NCBI GenBank assembly: GCA_900550775.1
Contig: URTH01000006.1
Location: 1 to 23,649 of the forward strand
From: an uncultured Eubacteriales bacterium
Lineage (GTDB): Bacteria; Bacillota; Clostridia; Monoglobales; Monoglobaceae
Length of the DNA: 23,649 nt
Direction: 5' to 3'
The position numbers and the translations under genes are program-made. Positions 7,828 to 16,812 of this stretch are shown piece by piece (the stretch's first letter is position 1; each line of letters opens with the position of its first letter). The notes beneath the pieces are model-generated. The model had not been told where the DNA came from. It worked only from the letters and a program-made list of their open reading frames with translations, and searched no databases.

Positions 7828-7828
7828 A

Positions 7829-9019
7829 TCAGTCACCTACCACTTCTTTCAAGACCTCGCCGAGCGCGCGGATTCCGCTGCGGATTTCTTCCTCCGATGC
7901 GGTGGAATAATTCATGCGGAACGTGCTGTAACTTGCCTTGTCATCAATCATGGTCGTTGCGCCCGGCACAAAAGCCACGCCGCGCTCTAACGCCTTTTGC
8001 ATAACCGCCTTGCTGTCGTACTGCTCTGGCATGGTACAAAACAGGAACAGGCCGCCCTGCGGACAGGTATGGGTCACCGACGCCGGGAACTCGCGATCCA
8101 TGCACTCCATCATCAGCTTGCACTTTTTTCCGTATGCCGCACGCAGCTTTGCGATATGCGCGTCAATATCAAAGCGGGTCACAAATTCATATGCAATCAT
8201 CTGCGACAAAACATTGGTGTGTACATCCTCTACCTGCTTGCAGATAATCATCCGCTCCATCAGTGCCGGGTCGCAGCTGACGTAACCCAGACGAAGTCCC
8301 GGCGACAAAATCTTGGAAAACGTGCTGAGATATACCACACGCCCCTCGGTATCCATGGACTTGATGGTCGGAATCTCCTCACCGGCAAAACGAAGCTCGC
8401 CGTAGGGGTTGTCCTCAAATATGATAAAATCATACGTTTTTGCAAGCTCCAGCAGCTTTTCATAGGACATGGTGATTCCGGACGGATTCTGGAAGGTAGA
8501 GATCGTATAGAGCACCTTTACATTCGGATGCGCCTTTAGCGTTGCCTCCAGCTTTTCCATATCCATGCCGTCACTCTCTACCGGAACACCGTAAAGCTCG
8601 GCATTGTTAGAACGGTACGCGTTCAATCCGCCGATAAAGCTTGGCTCCTCGCACACAACACCGTCACCGGGATTTAAAAGCGATTTTGCCGCAAGGTCGA
8701 TGCCCTGCTGGCCGCCGCTGACGATAATGGTATCGTCACGGTCGCTGATGATTCCCTGTCTTTTCAGCCGTGCAATGACCCAGTCGCGCAGCGGCGTATA
8801 TCCCTCAGTCACCCCATACTGCAGTGCAACCTCGCCCTGATTTTTTAAAACGTCCGCCGCAATCTCTGCCAGCTCCTCCTTCGGGAAAAGCTTGGGATCC
8901 GGCGCACCGCCGGCAAACGAGATGATCCCCGGTTTTGCCAGCAATTTAAAAATCTCACGGATGGCAGACGCCTCTAAGTGCTTGACCTTATCCGAAAACT
9001 TCTTTTGTATTTCCTGCAT
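7829..9019 (-). CDS. PLP-dependent aminotransferase, class I/II (2-aminoadipate-transaminase-like)
   Basis: A 396-residue fold-type I aminotransferase. Visible: FAGGAPDP (residues 35-42), LQYGVTEGYTPLR (67-79), the cofactor-phosphate region SGGQQGIDL (101-109), QNPSG (177-181), the pyridine-nitrogen aspartate in FEDNPYGELR (D203), and the Schiff-base lysine in STFSKILSPGLRLGYV (K236). This arrangement matches the LysN/2-aminoadipate transaminase and MocR-related group, whose members act on 2-oxoadipate, aromatic or branched-chain amino acids. The substrate cannot be read from sequence; adjacency to trpS hints at aromatic amino acids, but that is only a guess. A GTG at 9028 is in frame, but ATG at 9019 has the properly spaced GGAG. 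The 89 bases upstream show no convincing promoter. Confidence 0.9.
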   Translation of the reverse strand: MQEIQKKFSDKVKHLEASAIREIFKLLAKPGIISFAGGAPDPKLFPKEELAEIAADVLKNQGEVALQYGVTEGYTPLRDWVIARLKRQGIISDRDDTIIVSGGQQGIDLAAKSLLNPGDGVVCEEPSFIGGLNAYRSNNAELYGVPVESDGMDMEKLEATLKAHPNVKVLYTISTFQNPSGITMSYEKLLELAKTYDFIIFEDNPYGELRFAGEEIPTIKSMDTEGRVVYLSTFSKILSPGLRLGYVSCDPALMERMIICKQVEDVHTNVLSQMIAYEFVTRFDIDAHIAKLRAAYGKKCKLMMECMDREFPASVTHTCPQGGLFLFCTMPEQYDSKAVMQKALERGVAFVPGATTMIDDKASYSTFRMNYSTASEEEIRSGIRALGEVLKEVVGD

Positions 9020-9108
9020 TTTTACCACTCCTCACTGTATTTACAATCTATGACGGCAAGCCGAAAAACGCCAAAATTCGTCATTTCAGGCAAACCACAA
9101 CGTCCCTC

Positions 9109-9372
9109 TTATGCTTCGCCGTGTTCTTTCCAATGCTGATAAAGCAGTTCAAACAGCGCAATCACGGCCGCCAGAATCAATAAAAGATGGGTCGCAAGAT
9201 CCAGTCCGCGCTTGATGCGCAAAAGACGCATCTTTCGTTTTGCCTTGCGCCGTCCTTTGCGAATCGCGCGGTCTGCGTGCTTTGCCGCCGACTCTAAGGT
9301 CTCGCCGGCACGGTGCACGTACGGCGCCGCGTACCTTGCTGCCTCGTCACAGTATTCTTGCCATTTTAACAT
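9109..9372 (-). CDS. Small single-pass membrane protein, unknown function
   Basis: An 87-residue protein I do not recognise. Residues 1-35 are mildly charged (MLKWQEYCDEAARYAAPYVH). Residues 36-57 are strongly basic (RKGRRKAKRKMRLLRIKRG). Then comes one hydrophobic helix, LATHLLLILAAVIALFELLY (about 59-78), and a short tail. By the positive-inside rule the basic part faces the cytoplasm and the C-terminus lies outside. ATG at 9372 follows GGAGG with 8-base spacing, a good site that supports a real gene. It starts 16 bases after hpt, in the position where many Firmicutes carry ftsH after tilS-hpt, but it has no similarity to FtsH. The frame could extend upstream into hpt, but no start there is as good. 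Confidence 0.7.
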   Translation of the reverse strand: MLKWQEYCDEAARYAAPYVHRAGETLESAAKHADRAIRKGRRKAKRKMRLLRIKRGLDLATHLLLILAAVIALFELLYQHWKEHGEA

Positions 9373-9388
9373 GGAATCTACCTCCTGC

Positions 9389-9931
9389 CTATTCTTCGCT
9401 GCAGCTCTCCATTTCTGCAATATAGGGGAGCTGGCGATAACGTTCGTCAAAATCCAGTCCGTAACCGACAATAAATTTATCCGGAATCTCAAACCCGGTA
9501 TAATCCGCCTCAAACTCCACCTGGCGGCGTGACGGTTTGCTCAAAAGGGCACACACCTTAATGGAGGCCGGGTTCCGTTTTTGGAGCATCGGAATCAACT
9601 GTACCAGCGTGTTGCCGGAGTCAATGATATCCTCTGCCAAAAGCACATGTTTTCCTGCGATGTCAATATCGATGTCTTTTTTGATCTTGATTTCACCGCT
9701 GCTCTCCGTGCCGCGGCCGTAGCTGGAAACCTGCATAAAATGCACCTGAATATCACCGCGAAGCTGCCGCACCAGATCGCCGATAAAGACAAAACAGCCC
9801 TTTAAAATACCCAAAACGATCAGTTCTTTGTCTCCGTAATCGGCGTTAATCGCCGCCCCCAATTCTTCTACCTTATTTTTAATTTCCTCTTCGGTCAGCA
9901 TAATCTTGCCAACTTTCATCTGTTGTGTCAT
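9389..9931 (-). CDS. hpt: Hypoxanthine phosphoribosyltransferase
   Basis: A 180-residue cytosolic purine salvage enzyme converting hypoxanthine or guanine plus PRPP into IMP or GMP. The PRPP loop is LLAEDIIDSGNT (residues 97-108). GILKGCFVFIGDL (41-53) and VSSYGRGTESSGEI (68-81) are typical, and the C-terminal FIVGYGLDFDERYRQLPYI closes the active site. ATG at 9931 gives a family-length protein but overlaps tilS by 53 bases and has only a weak site; ATGs at 9919 and 9901 are alternatives, the last giving MLTEEEIKNKV. The tilS-hpt order is conserved in Firmicutes. Confidence 0.95.
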   Translation of the reverse strand: MTQQMKVGKIMLTEEEIKNKVEELGAAINADYGDKELIVLGILKGCFVFIGDLVRQLRGDIQVHFMQVSSYGRGTESSGEIKIKKDIDIDIAGKHVLLAEDIIDSGNTLVQLIPMLQKRNPASIKVCALLSKPSRRQVEFEADYTGFEIPDKFIVGYGLDFDERYRQLPYIAEMESCSEE

Positions 9932-11324
9932 AGGTAATCACCAGCCCTCTCCTCTGTTTTATGTCTCCCTTATATGGCTCCGCCACACGGCAGCCAATGA
10001 CCGCAAGCACCTGATCATCACTGCAAAGCAACGGCAAGGTATCGCGTATATGGTTGGGAATTTTTTGATCTATCATAAAATTTTTTAATTTTTTCTCTCT
10101 TCCGTCGGCAAAGACCGCGATGCGGTCGCCGCTTCTGCGAGTCCTGAGCACAAGACGCATACCGCGAAGTTTTTCGCTGTCTAACACCATCTGGTTTTTT
10201 TTCACGTTCTGTCCTATCTCCGCCTCGTCAAAGCGAATCTGCCAGACCCCGAACGAATAACTGTTGCCGTATGCAATCTCAATCGGCGCCGGCATAGGCG
10301 CCGCCTCCGGCTCTGTCTCCGGCGCTGCCTCAAATGCCAGCCAGCCGTAACGCACTGTCACGCTAAGCCCCTGCGGCAGGGTTACCTTCGTGCCGGTCTC
10401 CTTATCCAAAAGCTGCCGCACCGCCGTCCAGTGCTGCCTGCTGACAAGGTACTCGCCCCCCATCACCTTTTGTGCCGCCATTTTCAGCAGCCGCGTCGCG
10501 ATGGACGGCGCAAGCATCCGCAGCGACTCGATATCCAAAACCACCGGCTCCTCTTTGGGGCTTGGGTTGCCGATGCGCCGATAAAGCCGCGATGCATAAC
10601 CGTCTATAAAATCCCCGTCCTCTCTCATGTTGGCGGCAAGCACGCTGAGCGTTCCCAGGATATTGGGGTTAAACTCCTTTTCCAGCATGGGCAGCAGGAG
10701 ATGGCGAATCTTGTTTCTGGTACAGTCGTCTTCTAAATTGGTGCTGTCGATACAATAGGGCAAATCATTTTCCAGGCAATACGCCTCAATCTCCGCGCGG
10801 CTGACATCCAGCAGCGGACGGATCACGCCGTCCGGCCGCACGTAACGGATCCCTACAAGCCCCGAAATCCCGGCGCCGCGCAAAATCCGCATCAGCACCG
10901 TCTCTGCCTGATCGTTGCGGTTGTGCGCCGTTGCAACCGACTGCGCGCCGATTTCATCACGAATCGCATGAAAGCATCGGTACCGCGCCAGCCGTCCGGC
11001 CGTCTCTAATGATATTTTTTCGGATTTTGCAAGCTCCGGCACCGAAACCGACCTTTCAATGAACGAAACGCCCAGCTTTTTACAAAGCTCCTTGGTAAAG
11101 GCGGCGTCACGGTCGGCCTCTGCACCGCGGATTTTGTGATCGATATGTACCGCGGTCAGCGTAAGTGAAAATTCCTCTTTCAAGGCGTTCATCACATGCA
11201 AAAGGCAAACGGAATCAGCGCCGCCGGATACCCCGACCAGCACGTGATCCCCTTTTTTTATCATGGCATGTTCTCTGATCGCAGCACGCACCGTCTCACG
11301 CACTTTCCTTGTGTTACATTGCAT
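9879..11324 (-). CDS. tilS: tRNA(Ile)-lysidine synthase TilS
   Basis: A 481-residue enzyme that attaches lysine to C34 of the CAU anticodon of one tRNA-Ile, switching it to read AUA and to be charged with isoleucine. The PP-loop SGGADS is at residues 33-38 (LVGVSGGADSVCLLH). HIDHKIRGAEADRD, AHNRNDQAETVLMRILRGAG and the family PLL/RNKIRH motifs (CTRNKIRHLLLPMLE) follow. The C-terminal third holds the TilS substrate-binding domains (LRTRRSGDRIAVF, KKLKNFMIDQKIP). ATG at 11324 sits inside the last codons of dnaB, overlapping by 11 bases, with GGAG 8 bases upstream. Its own 3' end overlaps hpt. Confidence 0.96.
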   Translation of the reverse strand: MQCNTRKVRETVRAAIREHAMIKKGDHVLVGVSGGADSVCLLHVMNALKEEFSLTLTAVHIDHKIRGAEADRDAAFTKELCKKLGVSFIERSVSVPELAKSEKISLETAGRLARYRCFHAIRDEIGAQSVATAHNRNDQAETVLMRILRGAGISGLVGIRYVRPDGVIRPLLDVSRAEIEAYCLENDLPYCIDSTNLEDDCTRNKIRHLLLPMLEKEFNPNILGTLSVLAANMREDGDFIDGYASRLYRRIGNPSPKEEPVVLDIESLRMLAPSIATRLLKMAAQKVMGGEYLVSRQHWTAVRQLLDKETGTKVTLPQGLSVTVRYGWLAFEAAPETEPEAAPMPAPIEIAYGNSYSFGVWQIRFDEAEIGQNVKKNQMVLDSEKLRGMRLVLRTRRSGDRIAVFADGREKKLKNFMIDQKIPNHIRDTLPLLCSDDQVLAVIGCRVAEPYKGDIKQRRGLVITYDTTDESWQDYADRRGN

Positions 11325-12672
11325 GGTTTTCGCTCCAGTCCGTAAACATGGTATATTCGCCGATCCAGGTCAGGTACTCATACCCGACCTCACCGTTTCT
11401 GTGCTTGGCAAAGTTGCATTTTGCCTTATTGGGTTCTTCGGCATCCTCATGATAATAGCCGTCCCGATGCAAAAACATAACCATATCCGCATCCTGCTCA
11501 ATCGCACCGGAGTCACGCAGATCGCTGAGCAGCGGCTCTCTCTTTTCCTTATCGGAGGCACGGCTCAGCTGCGACAGCGCAATGATCGGAATATTCAAAT
11601 CGTTTGCCAGAATCTTTAAGGTACGGGAAATCTCGGATATCTCGTTCTGGCGGTTGCCGCTGCGACCGCCGCCCGTAATCAGCTGCAAATAGTCGATCAC
11701 TACAAGGTCAAGACCCCGATCCAGCATCAGCTCCCGGCAGCGCGCGCCGATCTCGCTGACGGTGATGCTGGAGGTGTCGTCCACATAAATTCCCGCATCG
11801 CCAAGCGCCGCAACCGCGTTGCCGATCTTGCCCCATTCCTCGTCCTTAATTTCGCCTTTTTTGATCCGCTCTGCGCTGATTTTTGCCTCGGCGCTGATAA
11901 GACGGTTCACAAGCTGCGCAGACGGCATCTCCAGGCTGAAAATGGCAACGTTCTTCTTTGCCTTTACGGCCACGTTTTGCGCGATGTTGAGCGCAAAGCT
12001 TGTTTTACCCATGGCCGGCCGCGCCGCCAGAATAATCAATTCCGCCGCATGCAGACCGGAGGTTCGCCGGTCAATATCAATAAACCCGGTCGGGATCCCG
12101 GTGATCTTATCCTGTCTTTTGCTGAGCATTTCCAAATGCTCCAGACTTTCCGTCAGGTACTGGCTGATATGAACCAGACCCTTGCTGCTGCGATCCTGTG
12201 AAATTTTAATCACATCGTCCTGCAGCGCCGCGATGATCGCGTCCGTATCCTCATCGCCGCGGTAACACTGACCGCGCACCGTATCGGCAATATGAATCAG
12301 ACGGCGCTTGACCGCTTTATCCTTGACAATGCCGGCATAGTAGCTGACGCTGTCCGTGGACGGAACCAGATTGGCAACCTCAACGATAAACTGAATGCCG
12401 CCGATTTTTTCCAGAGTGCCGCGCAGGGTCAAATGCTCCTTTAAGGTGACAAGATCAATCGGCTTGCCCATATTATAAAGCTCGATAATCGCCTCAAAAA
12501 GCTCACGATGGCGGTCGATATAAAAATCCTCGCCGCGCACCAGCTCCAGCACCGAAGGAATGCAGTCCCGGTCCAAATAAATCGCCCCAAGCACCGATTG
12601 TTCCGCCTCATTGCTGAACGGCATGGAAAAATCGGCGCTCTCCGGCGGAGCGGTTAAATTCTCCTCATACAT
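11314..12672 (-). CDS. dnaB: Replicative DNA helicase DnaB
   Basis: The 452-residue hexameric 5'-3' helicase of the replication fork (DnaC in Bacillus naming). The N-terminal primase-interacting domain (about 18-165) begins PFSNEAEQSVLGAIYLDRD. The RecA-like C-terminal domain has Walker A ARPAMGKTS (217-225), Walker B VVIDYLQLI (324-332), SLEMP (246-250) and the late basic loop KHRNGEVG that holds the arginine finger. The protein is contiguous, with no intein at the Walker A or Walker B sites where DnaB inteins occur. ATG at 12672 follows AGGTGAG. It is 24 bases after rplI, the standard Firmicutes order. Confidence 0.97.
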   Translation of the reverse strand: MYEENLTAPPESADFSMPFSNEAEQSVLGAIYLDRDCIPSVLELVRGEDFYIDRHRELFEAIIELYNMGKPIDLVTLKEHLTLRGTLEKIGGIQFIVEVANLVPSTDSVSYYAGIVKDKAVKRRLIHIADTVRGQCYRGDEDTDAIIAALQDDVIKISQDRSSKGLVHISQYLTESLEHLEMLSKRQDKITGIPTGFIDIDRRTSGLHAAELIILAARPAMGKTSFALNIAQNVAVKAKKNVAIFSLEMPSAQLVNRLISAEAKISAERIKKGEIKDEEWGKIGNAVAALGDAGIYVDDTSSITVSEIGARCRELMLDRGLDLVVIDYLQLITGGGRSGNRQNEISEISRTLKILANDLNIPIIALSQLSRASDKEKREPLLSDLRDSGAIEQDADMVMFLHRDGYYHEDAEEPNKAKCNFAKHRNGEVGYEYLTWIGEYTMFTDWSENHAM

Positions 12673-12696
12673 GGTATCTCACCTGTTTTCCTAAAA

Positions 12697-13143
12697 CTAC
12701 GCTTCCGTTACCTCAACTTTAAAGGTGCCTACGATTTTGGGATACAGGGTTACCTGCACCTCACGGATGCCGCAGGTCTTGATCCCGTCCGGCAGATCAA
12801 TCTTACGCTTGTCAACATCGATGTTATACTGCTCCTTCAGCGCCTTTGCAACGTCCTTTGAAGTAATCGAGCCAAACAGTCTCCCCTCTTTGCCGGCCTT
12901 GGCGGTCAGCTTTACCTTGACCTCCTTCATCCGTTCGGCAATGTTGGACGCCTTTAACTCTTCCTGGTTGCGCTTATACTGCTCTGCGCCGCGCTTGCCC
13001 TCCAGTTCATTGAGCGCCTGCTTGGTCGCAAGCTTTGCAAGTCCCTTGGGAAGCAAAAAGTTGTTCGCATATCCGTCACTGACGTTAATCAGATCGCCCT
13101 TCTTTCCCTGTGCCTTTACATCCTGCAATAAAATAACTTTCAT
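12697..13143 (-). CDS. rplI: 50S ribosomal protein L9
   Basis: A 148-residue L9 protein. The N-terminal 23S rRNA-binding domain, [20 protein letters not shown] then [16 protein letters not shown], joins a long charged connecting helix (residues about 40-75) and a C-terminal RNA-binding domain ([20 protein letters not shown]). It forms the L1-stalk-side extension of the large subunit. ATG at 13143 follows AGAGG with 8-base spacing. It lies between gdpP and dnaB, the order yybS-gdpP-rplI-dnaB seen in Bacillus and relatives. Confidence 0.97.
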   Translation of the reverse strand: MKVILLQDVKAQGKKGDLINVSDGYANNFLLPKGLAKLATKQALNELEGKRGAEQYKRNQEELKASNIAERMKEVKVKLTAKAGKEGRLFGSITSKDVAKALKEQYNIDVDKRKIDLPDGIKTCGIREVQVTLYPKIVGTFKVEVTEA

Positions 13144-13183
13144 GATCGGATCCTCTCTTTCTCTATGGTTACGTCTTTTGTCT

Positions 13184-15229
13184 CTACTTCGTCTTTACGC
13201 GGTTTTCTTCAAAGACCACCTCGTCAATCGCGCTGCAAAGCTCTGCCTCGGCAAGGCTTAGATTGTTATTGCTCAGCTGCGCACCGGCAATCGTAATATG
13301 GCCGCCGCCGCCCAGTTTTTCCAGTATTACCTGCACGTTGACCGAACCTAAGGAACGGCCGCTGATAATGATGCGGTTGCCGTCTGCGGCAAGCACAAAC
13401 GCCGCCTCAATGCCGCGGATTCCCAAAAGCTCATCCGCTGCCTGGGCAACGACCAGCTGCATATCCGCACCGCGTTCGCTGCACAGTGCAATCGCGATGT
13501 TGCTGCGATAGATTTTTGCATGGCTGATAATGCGGGAACGCTGAATATACGTATTTAAATCACTGCGGAAAAGCCGCTTGACATTGACCGGATCAACCCC
13601 AAGGCGGCGCAGATATGACGCGGCCTCAAAGGTACGCACCCCCGTTTTAAAGGTAAAGCCTTTGGTATCTAAATAGATACCGCTGTAAATCGCCTCCGCC
13701 TCATAGGGTTCCATGGTACTGTCACTGTCGATGTAGGGGATCAGCTCGGTCACCATCTCACTGGAGGAGGACACGTACGGTTCGTGATAGCTGAGCACCG
13801 TATCTTCAATAAATTCCTCACCGCGGCGATGATGGTCGATCAGCACTACGTTTTGAATATTTTTGAGCACGCTGGGATATTCCACAATGCTGGGGCGATG
13901 GGTGTCCACCACAATCAGCAGCGTTTTTTCATCGATGAGATCCAGTGCGCGGGTCTCGCCGATGATGCGCTCCCGATACTCGTCATGCTCTAACAAACTG
14001 TCCAAAATGATGCGGACATTATTATGCACGCGATCCAGCGCGATATAGACATCCACCTTTTTATCACGCAGAATCCGAAACAGGCCAACGGCCGCGCCAA
14101 GGCTGTCCGCGTCCGCGTTGCTGTGTCCCATAATGATAACACGAGAGGCCTGCTCGGCCAGATCCCGCAGACTGTGCGCAACCACACGCGCCTTGACCTT
14201 GGTGCTCTTTTCCACCTCACGGCTCTTTGCGCCGTAGAACTGGAATCCGACCGCCGTCTTTACAACCACCTGGTCGCCGCCGCGGCCGAGCGCCATCTCC
14301 AGCGCCACGGCAGCCAGCTGCTCATTCTCGCGCAGCGTGTCCTTGGACTGTCCGACCCCGATACTAAAAGTGGCCGGAATCCGATTCCCCTGCTGCACCT
14401 TTTTTACCTCGTCCAGGATCGTGAACTTCTCCTGCATGAGCGGCGCAAATCTTGCCGCCTCAAACAAAATCATAAACTTATCCCGTTCATATCGCACGGC
14501 GACACCGCCGCCGCGGTCTACCCAGGTATTGACACAGTGCTCAATCTGCCCCACCAAAGAACCGTGACTGCTGTTTGGCGTGCTCTTGATAACCTCATCA
14601 TAGTTATCGATCACCGCGGCACAAACCACGATCTTTTTATCTTCCATCTGTTTCAGCAGCTGTTTTTGCGCCGACACATCTACAAAATAGATACTGAGCA
14701 GCTGCACTCTCTTCTCTTCCTGACGGACCGAAACCATCCGCCCCGTCACGATATAGTTTCTGTCGCGAAAGCTGTATTCCTCCGGGCTGGGGTCTCCGTC
14801 CTCGACAAAACGGCTGAACTGCAAATCCGGAAGGATATCCTGGATGTACTCGCCGAAAAAGTTTTCCCGCTTTCGGCCGGTCATCTCCAAAAAGCGGTCG
14901 TTGTACCACTGAATCGCACCGCCGATGGTCGTCACCGCCATCGGCGCCGGAAAATTCAGCACGGCGGCACGGGTCGCCGATTCACTGCAAAAGGAAAACT
15001 CGCGCAGGGCAGCAGTCAGCTGTCTTGTCCGGCGGCGCATCGTCACAAAACCGACAGCTGCAAGCAAAACCGCCGCAAACATCTGCACACAACCCAAAAC
15101 CCCGATTACGGCACGAATCCGTATTCCCAGGATCAGAAACAAAAATCCAAAGACAAACAATATCCCCGACAGCAGCAGGTTATTCTTAGAAAATATGCGT
15201 TTTGCCAGATTTTCTAAACTATCATTCAT
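13184..15229 (-). CDS. gdpP: Cyclic-di-AMP phosphodiesterase GdpP (DHH/DHHA1, PAS, degenerate GGDEF)
   Basis: A 681-residue membrane-anchored enzyme that hydrolyses c-di-AMP to pApA, controlling potassium, osmotic and cell-wall homeostasis. Two membrane helices occupy about residues 17-64. A PAS-like domain (about 85-190) contains [21 protein letters not shown] degenerate GGDEF domain (about 200-330) has GRGGDQ in place of an active GGDEF site, as in the family. The DHH domain carries HSNADAD (369-375), VVDTH (440-444) and DHH (465-467); the DHHA1 domain has GGGGH (640-644). All metal-binding residues appear intact. ATG at 15229 overlaps the yybS end by 8 bases and has a weak ribosome site, suggesting coupled translation. 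Length is close to the Bacillus protein. Confidence 0.96.
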   Translation of the reverse strand: MNDSLENLAKRIFSKNNLLLSGILFVFGFLFLILGIRIRAVIGVLGCVQMFAAVLLAAVGFVTMRRRTRQLTAALREFSFCSESATRAAVLNFPAPMAVTTIGGAIQWYNDRFLEMTGRKRENFFGEYIQDILPDLQFSRFVEDGDPSPEEYSFRDRNYIVTGRMVSVRQEEKRVQLLSIYFVDVSAQKQLLKQMEDKKIVVCAAVIDNYDEVIKSTPNSSHGSLVGQIEHCVNTWVDRGGGVAVRYERDKFMILFEAARFAPLMQEKFTILDEVKKVQQGNRIPATFSIGVGQSKDTLRENEQLAAVALEMALGRGGDQVVVKTAVGFQFYGAKSREVEKSTKVKARVVAHSLRDLAEQASRVIIMGHSNADADSLGAAVGLFRILRDKKVDVYIALDRVHNNVRIILDSLLEHDEYRERIIGETRALDLIDEKTLLIVVDTHRPSIVEYPSVLKNIQNVVLIDHHRRGEEFIEDTVLSYHEPYVSSSSEMVTELIPYIDSDSTMEPYEAEAIYSGIYLDTKGFTFKTGVRTFEAASYLRRLGVDPVNVKRLFRSDLNTYIQRSRIISHAKIYRSNIAIALCSERGADMQLVVAQAADELLGIRGIEAAFVLAADGNRIIISGRSLGSVNVQVILEKLGGGGHITIAGAQLSNNNLSLAEAELCSAIDEVVFEENRVKTK

Positions 15230-16226
15230 GTCCCACACGCTCCTCACCCGTCTTGTGCAAGTGCCTGAAGTCAAAGATGCCGTCAATCATGCCCAAAATA
15301 CATAGCCCCTGCAATACCAAAGACATCAACACGTATCCGATCAAAAAGGCCGCAAAATAGATTCCAAACCTCGCGTATCCGGACGGAACATTGCTGCAAA
15401 GCTTAAAATCAATCAGTGACAGGCCGCAGACGGTGAAATATACATAAAGCAGCGCCACCAAATTTTTGAGTGCGGCCGTCGGCACGCTTGCATCCTGCGA
15501 AAAGCTTGTTACAATAAACATCAGCATCGCCGCATAACACATGGATCTTGGCGCGCTGAAAAGGCAAAACGGCCGGTACGGAATCCGAATCTGCCGCACC
15601 CTGCGCAGCAGAAAGCTCCCTGCCGCAAGCGTTCCCACCGCGATCAATACCGATGCCGCAACCAAAAAGGTCGGTATATACAAAAAGATATAATTTTGCA
15701 CCTGTTCAAACAGCTGGTCCCAAAGAATATTGACCGTTTGCGCCTGCGTGCCGCTCTTTTGAAGCAGCATCTGAAGCATCGGATCGAGCGCATTTTTGGT
15801 TTGTGCAATCGACTGCGAAATGGTGTCCTCAATACCGTGGCCGCCGGTGCTCGCATTCCACAAAATCAGCTGCAGCAGGATGCCAAACAGCACCGCCGCC
15901 GATGCAGCCGCAACGGTTCTCAAAAAGCCGCGTTTTTTTGCCGTTGCAAAACCGATCACCACGCCCGGCAGAAGATTCATAATGCCGCCAAGCACTGCGG
16001 CAAGAATATTTCCCGTAAATAAAAAAACCAAAAGAATCGCCGCAGCAGCGGCCGTGGCCGAAAGCTTTGTGCCGAACCGAACTCCCAAATCCATCATAGG
16101 GATTCCGGCCGCAAGCAGCGTGATGATACCAAGCGGCGGCACCGCGTTTCCGATGATCATCAAAAGCGCGGAAAGCGCCGCACAAACCGCTCCGTTTGCG
16201 ATCGCCCTCGCATTCTTATTTTTCAT
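15222..16226 (-). CDS. yybS: YybS-like DUF2232 multi-pass membrane protein
   Basis: A 334-residue integral membrane protein with about eight hydrophobic segments, starting after a short basic head (MKNKNARAIANGAVCAALSA). It belongs to the YybS/DUF2232 family, judged by topology, size and its place directly before gdpP-rplI-dnaB, as in Bacillus subtilis. Members resemble ECF-transporter S components, but no substrate is established. A soluble stretch of about 45 residues (GGHGIEDTISQSIAQTKNAL onward) sits in the middle, probably an extracytoplasmic loop. The frame is open 17 codons upstream; ATG at 16226 is chosen for its GAGGG site and overlaps the MazG-like gene by 11 bases. The family call rests partly on synteny. 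Confidence 0.85.
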   Translation of the reverse strand: MKNKNARAIANGAVCAALSALLMIIGNAVPPLGIITLLAAGIPMMDLGVRFGTKLSATAAAAAILLVFLFTGNILAAVLGGIMNLLPGVVIGFATAKKRGFLRTVAAASAAVLFGILLQLILWNASTGGHGIEDTISQSIAQTKNALDPMLQMLLQKSGTQAQTVNILWDQLFEQVQNYIFLYIPTFLVAASVLIAVGTLAAGSFLLRRVRQIRIPYRPFCLFSAPRSMCYAAMLMFIVTSFSQDASVPTAALKNLVALLYVYFTVCGLSLIDFKLCSNVPSGYARFGIYFAAFLIGYVLMSLVLQGLCILGMIDGIFDFRHLHKTGEERVGHE

Positions 16227-16542
16227 AAACTTCCCTCTCTTCGGCAAGGCATCCAAGCAGTGCGCTGAGATCGCCAAAACGCCGCTCCAAGATATGGCCG
16301 CTCCCGATTCCTTCTTTGAGCATTGCCTTCATATCATCCGTGATGTCATCATAGTCCAGCCCCAAACGGCTGCACAAAAGATAGATTTTTGTGATGAGAC
16401 GGGCCGCGTCCTCCGTCAAGTCCTCTCTGGTCTCTTTGTCCGCCTCCGCCGAGATATCCCCAAACAGATCCGTCACATTCTGAAGAATTTCAACTTTGAG
16501 CAATTCCACCGCTTTGATGTTATTGGCAATATCGATCTCCAT
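16216..16542 (-). CDS. MazG-like family small protein
   Basis: A 108-residue cytoplasmic, mostly helical protein. The pattern IANNIKAVELLKVEILQNVT, a central acidic helix, then AARLITKIYLLCSRLGLDYD and a closing GDLSALLGCL, matches the MazG-like small family common in Clostridia. These are distant relatives of all-alpha NTP pyrophosphohydrolases. I do not see a clear EXXE-12-28-EXXD metal site, so activity should not be assumed. ATG at 16542 follows AAGGAGG; the open frame upstream runs through the promoter and is not coding. First gene of the long minus-strand run, coupled to yybS by an 11-base overlap. Confidence 0.78.
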   Translation of the reverse strand: MEIDIANNIKAVELLKVEILQNVTDLFGDISAEADKETREDLTEDAARLITKIYLLCSRLGLDYDDITDDMKAMLKEGIGSGHILERRFGDLSALLGCLAEEREVYEK

Positions 16543-16599
16543 CACTCTGCCTCCTTCATTCTGACGCCGTGTTTGAGATACACTCCCGGCTATTCTATT

Positions 16600-16628
16600 A
16601 TAATAGCAAAAAAATGTGCTGATTTCAA
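16600..16628 (-). promoter_or_regulatory. Promoter of the MazG-like/yybS/gdpP/rplI/dnaB run
   Basis: Minus strand TTGAAA (16623-16628), 17-base spacer, TATTAT (16600-16605); one mismatch in each box. An overlapping TATAAT sits 3 bases further on, but with a 20-base spacer. The 5' UTR would be about 50 bases. It is the only convincing promoter found for the thirteen genes that follow. Confidence 0.7.
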
Positions 16629-16736
16629 CTATATTTTCAATAAAAAGGGGAAAATTTTTTATACGATCCTGGTGATTTCGTCTCATTTCGTGAAAACTCC
16701 TGCCAATATGCCCGCAAATACGCATTTTTCGGAATT

Positions 16737-16765
16737 TTCACACATCCATGCTTTTTTCATATACT
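16737..16765 (+). promoter_or_regulatory. Probable promoter of feoA-feoB
   Basis: TTCACA (16737-16742), 17-base spacer, TATACT (16760-16765); one mismatch in each box. The start would be near 16772, about 40 bases before feoA. I looked for a Fur-type or DtxR-type operator across 16629-16812 and saw no convincing dyad. The 16543-16812 gap otherwise holds only the two divergent promoters. Confidence 0.55.
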
Positions 16766-16812
16766 GCAAATAGAGACTGTAATATAAAGACGATAAAAGG
16801 AGGGTGACAACC

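Noticed and set aside
9051-9083. TGACG...CGTCA dyad between the small membrane protein and the aminotransferase gene
   Set aside because: Only five outer pairs form, the inner pairing is poor and there is no U-tract in the right place; likely chance.
14024-15217. Plus-strand open frame of about 397 codons opposite gdpP
   Set aside because: It is antisense to a gene with intact motifs, and its composition and lack of a ribosome site mark it as a reading-frame shadow.
16629-16736. Fur box or riboswitch upstream of feoAB
   Set aside because: No dyad resembling a Fur or DtxR site and no conserved riboswitch core was seen.
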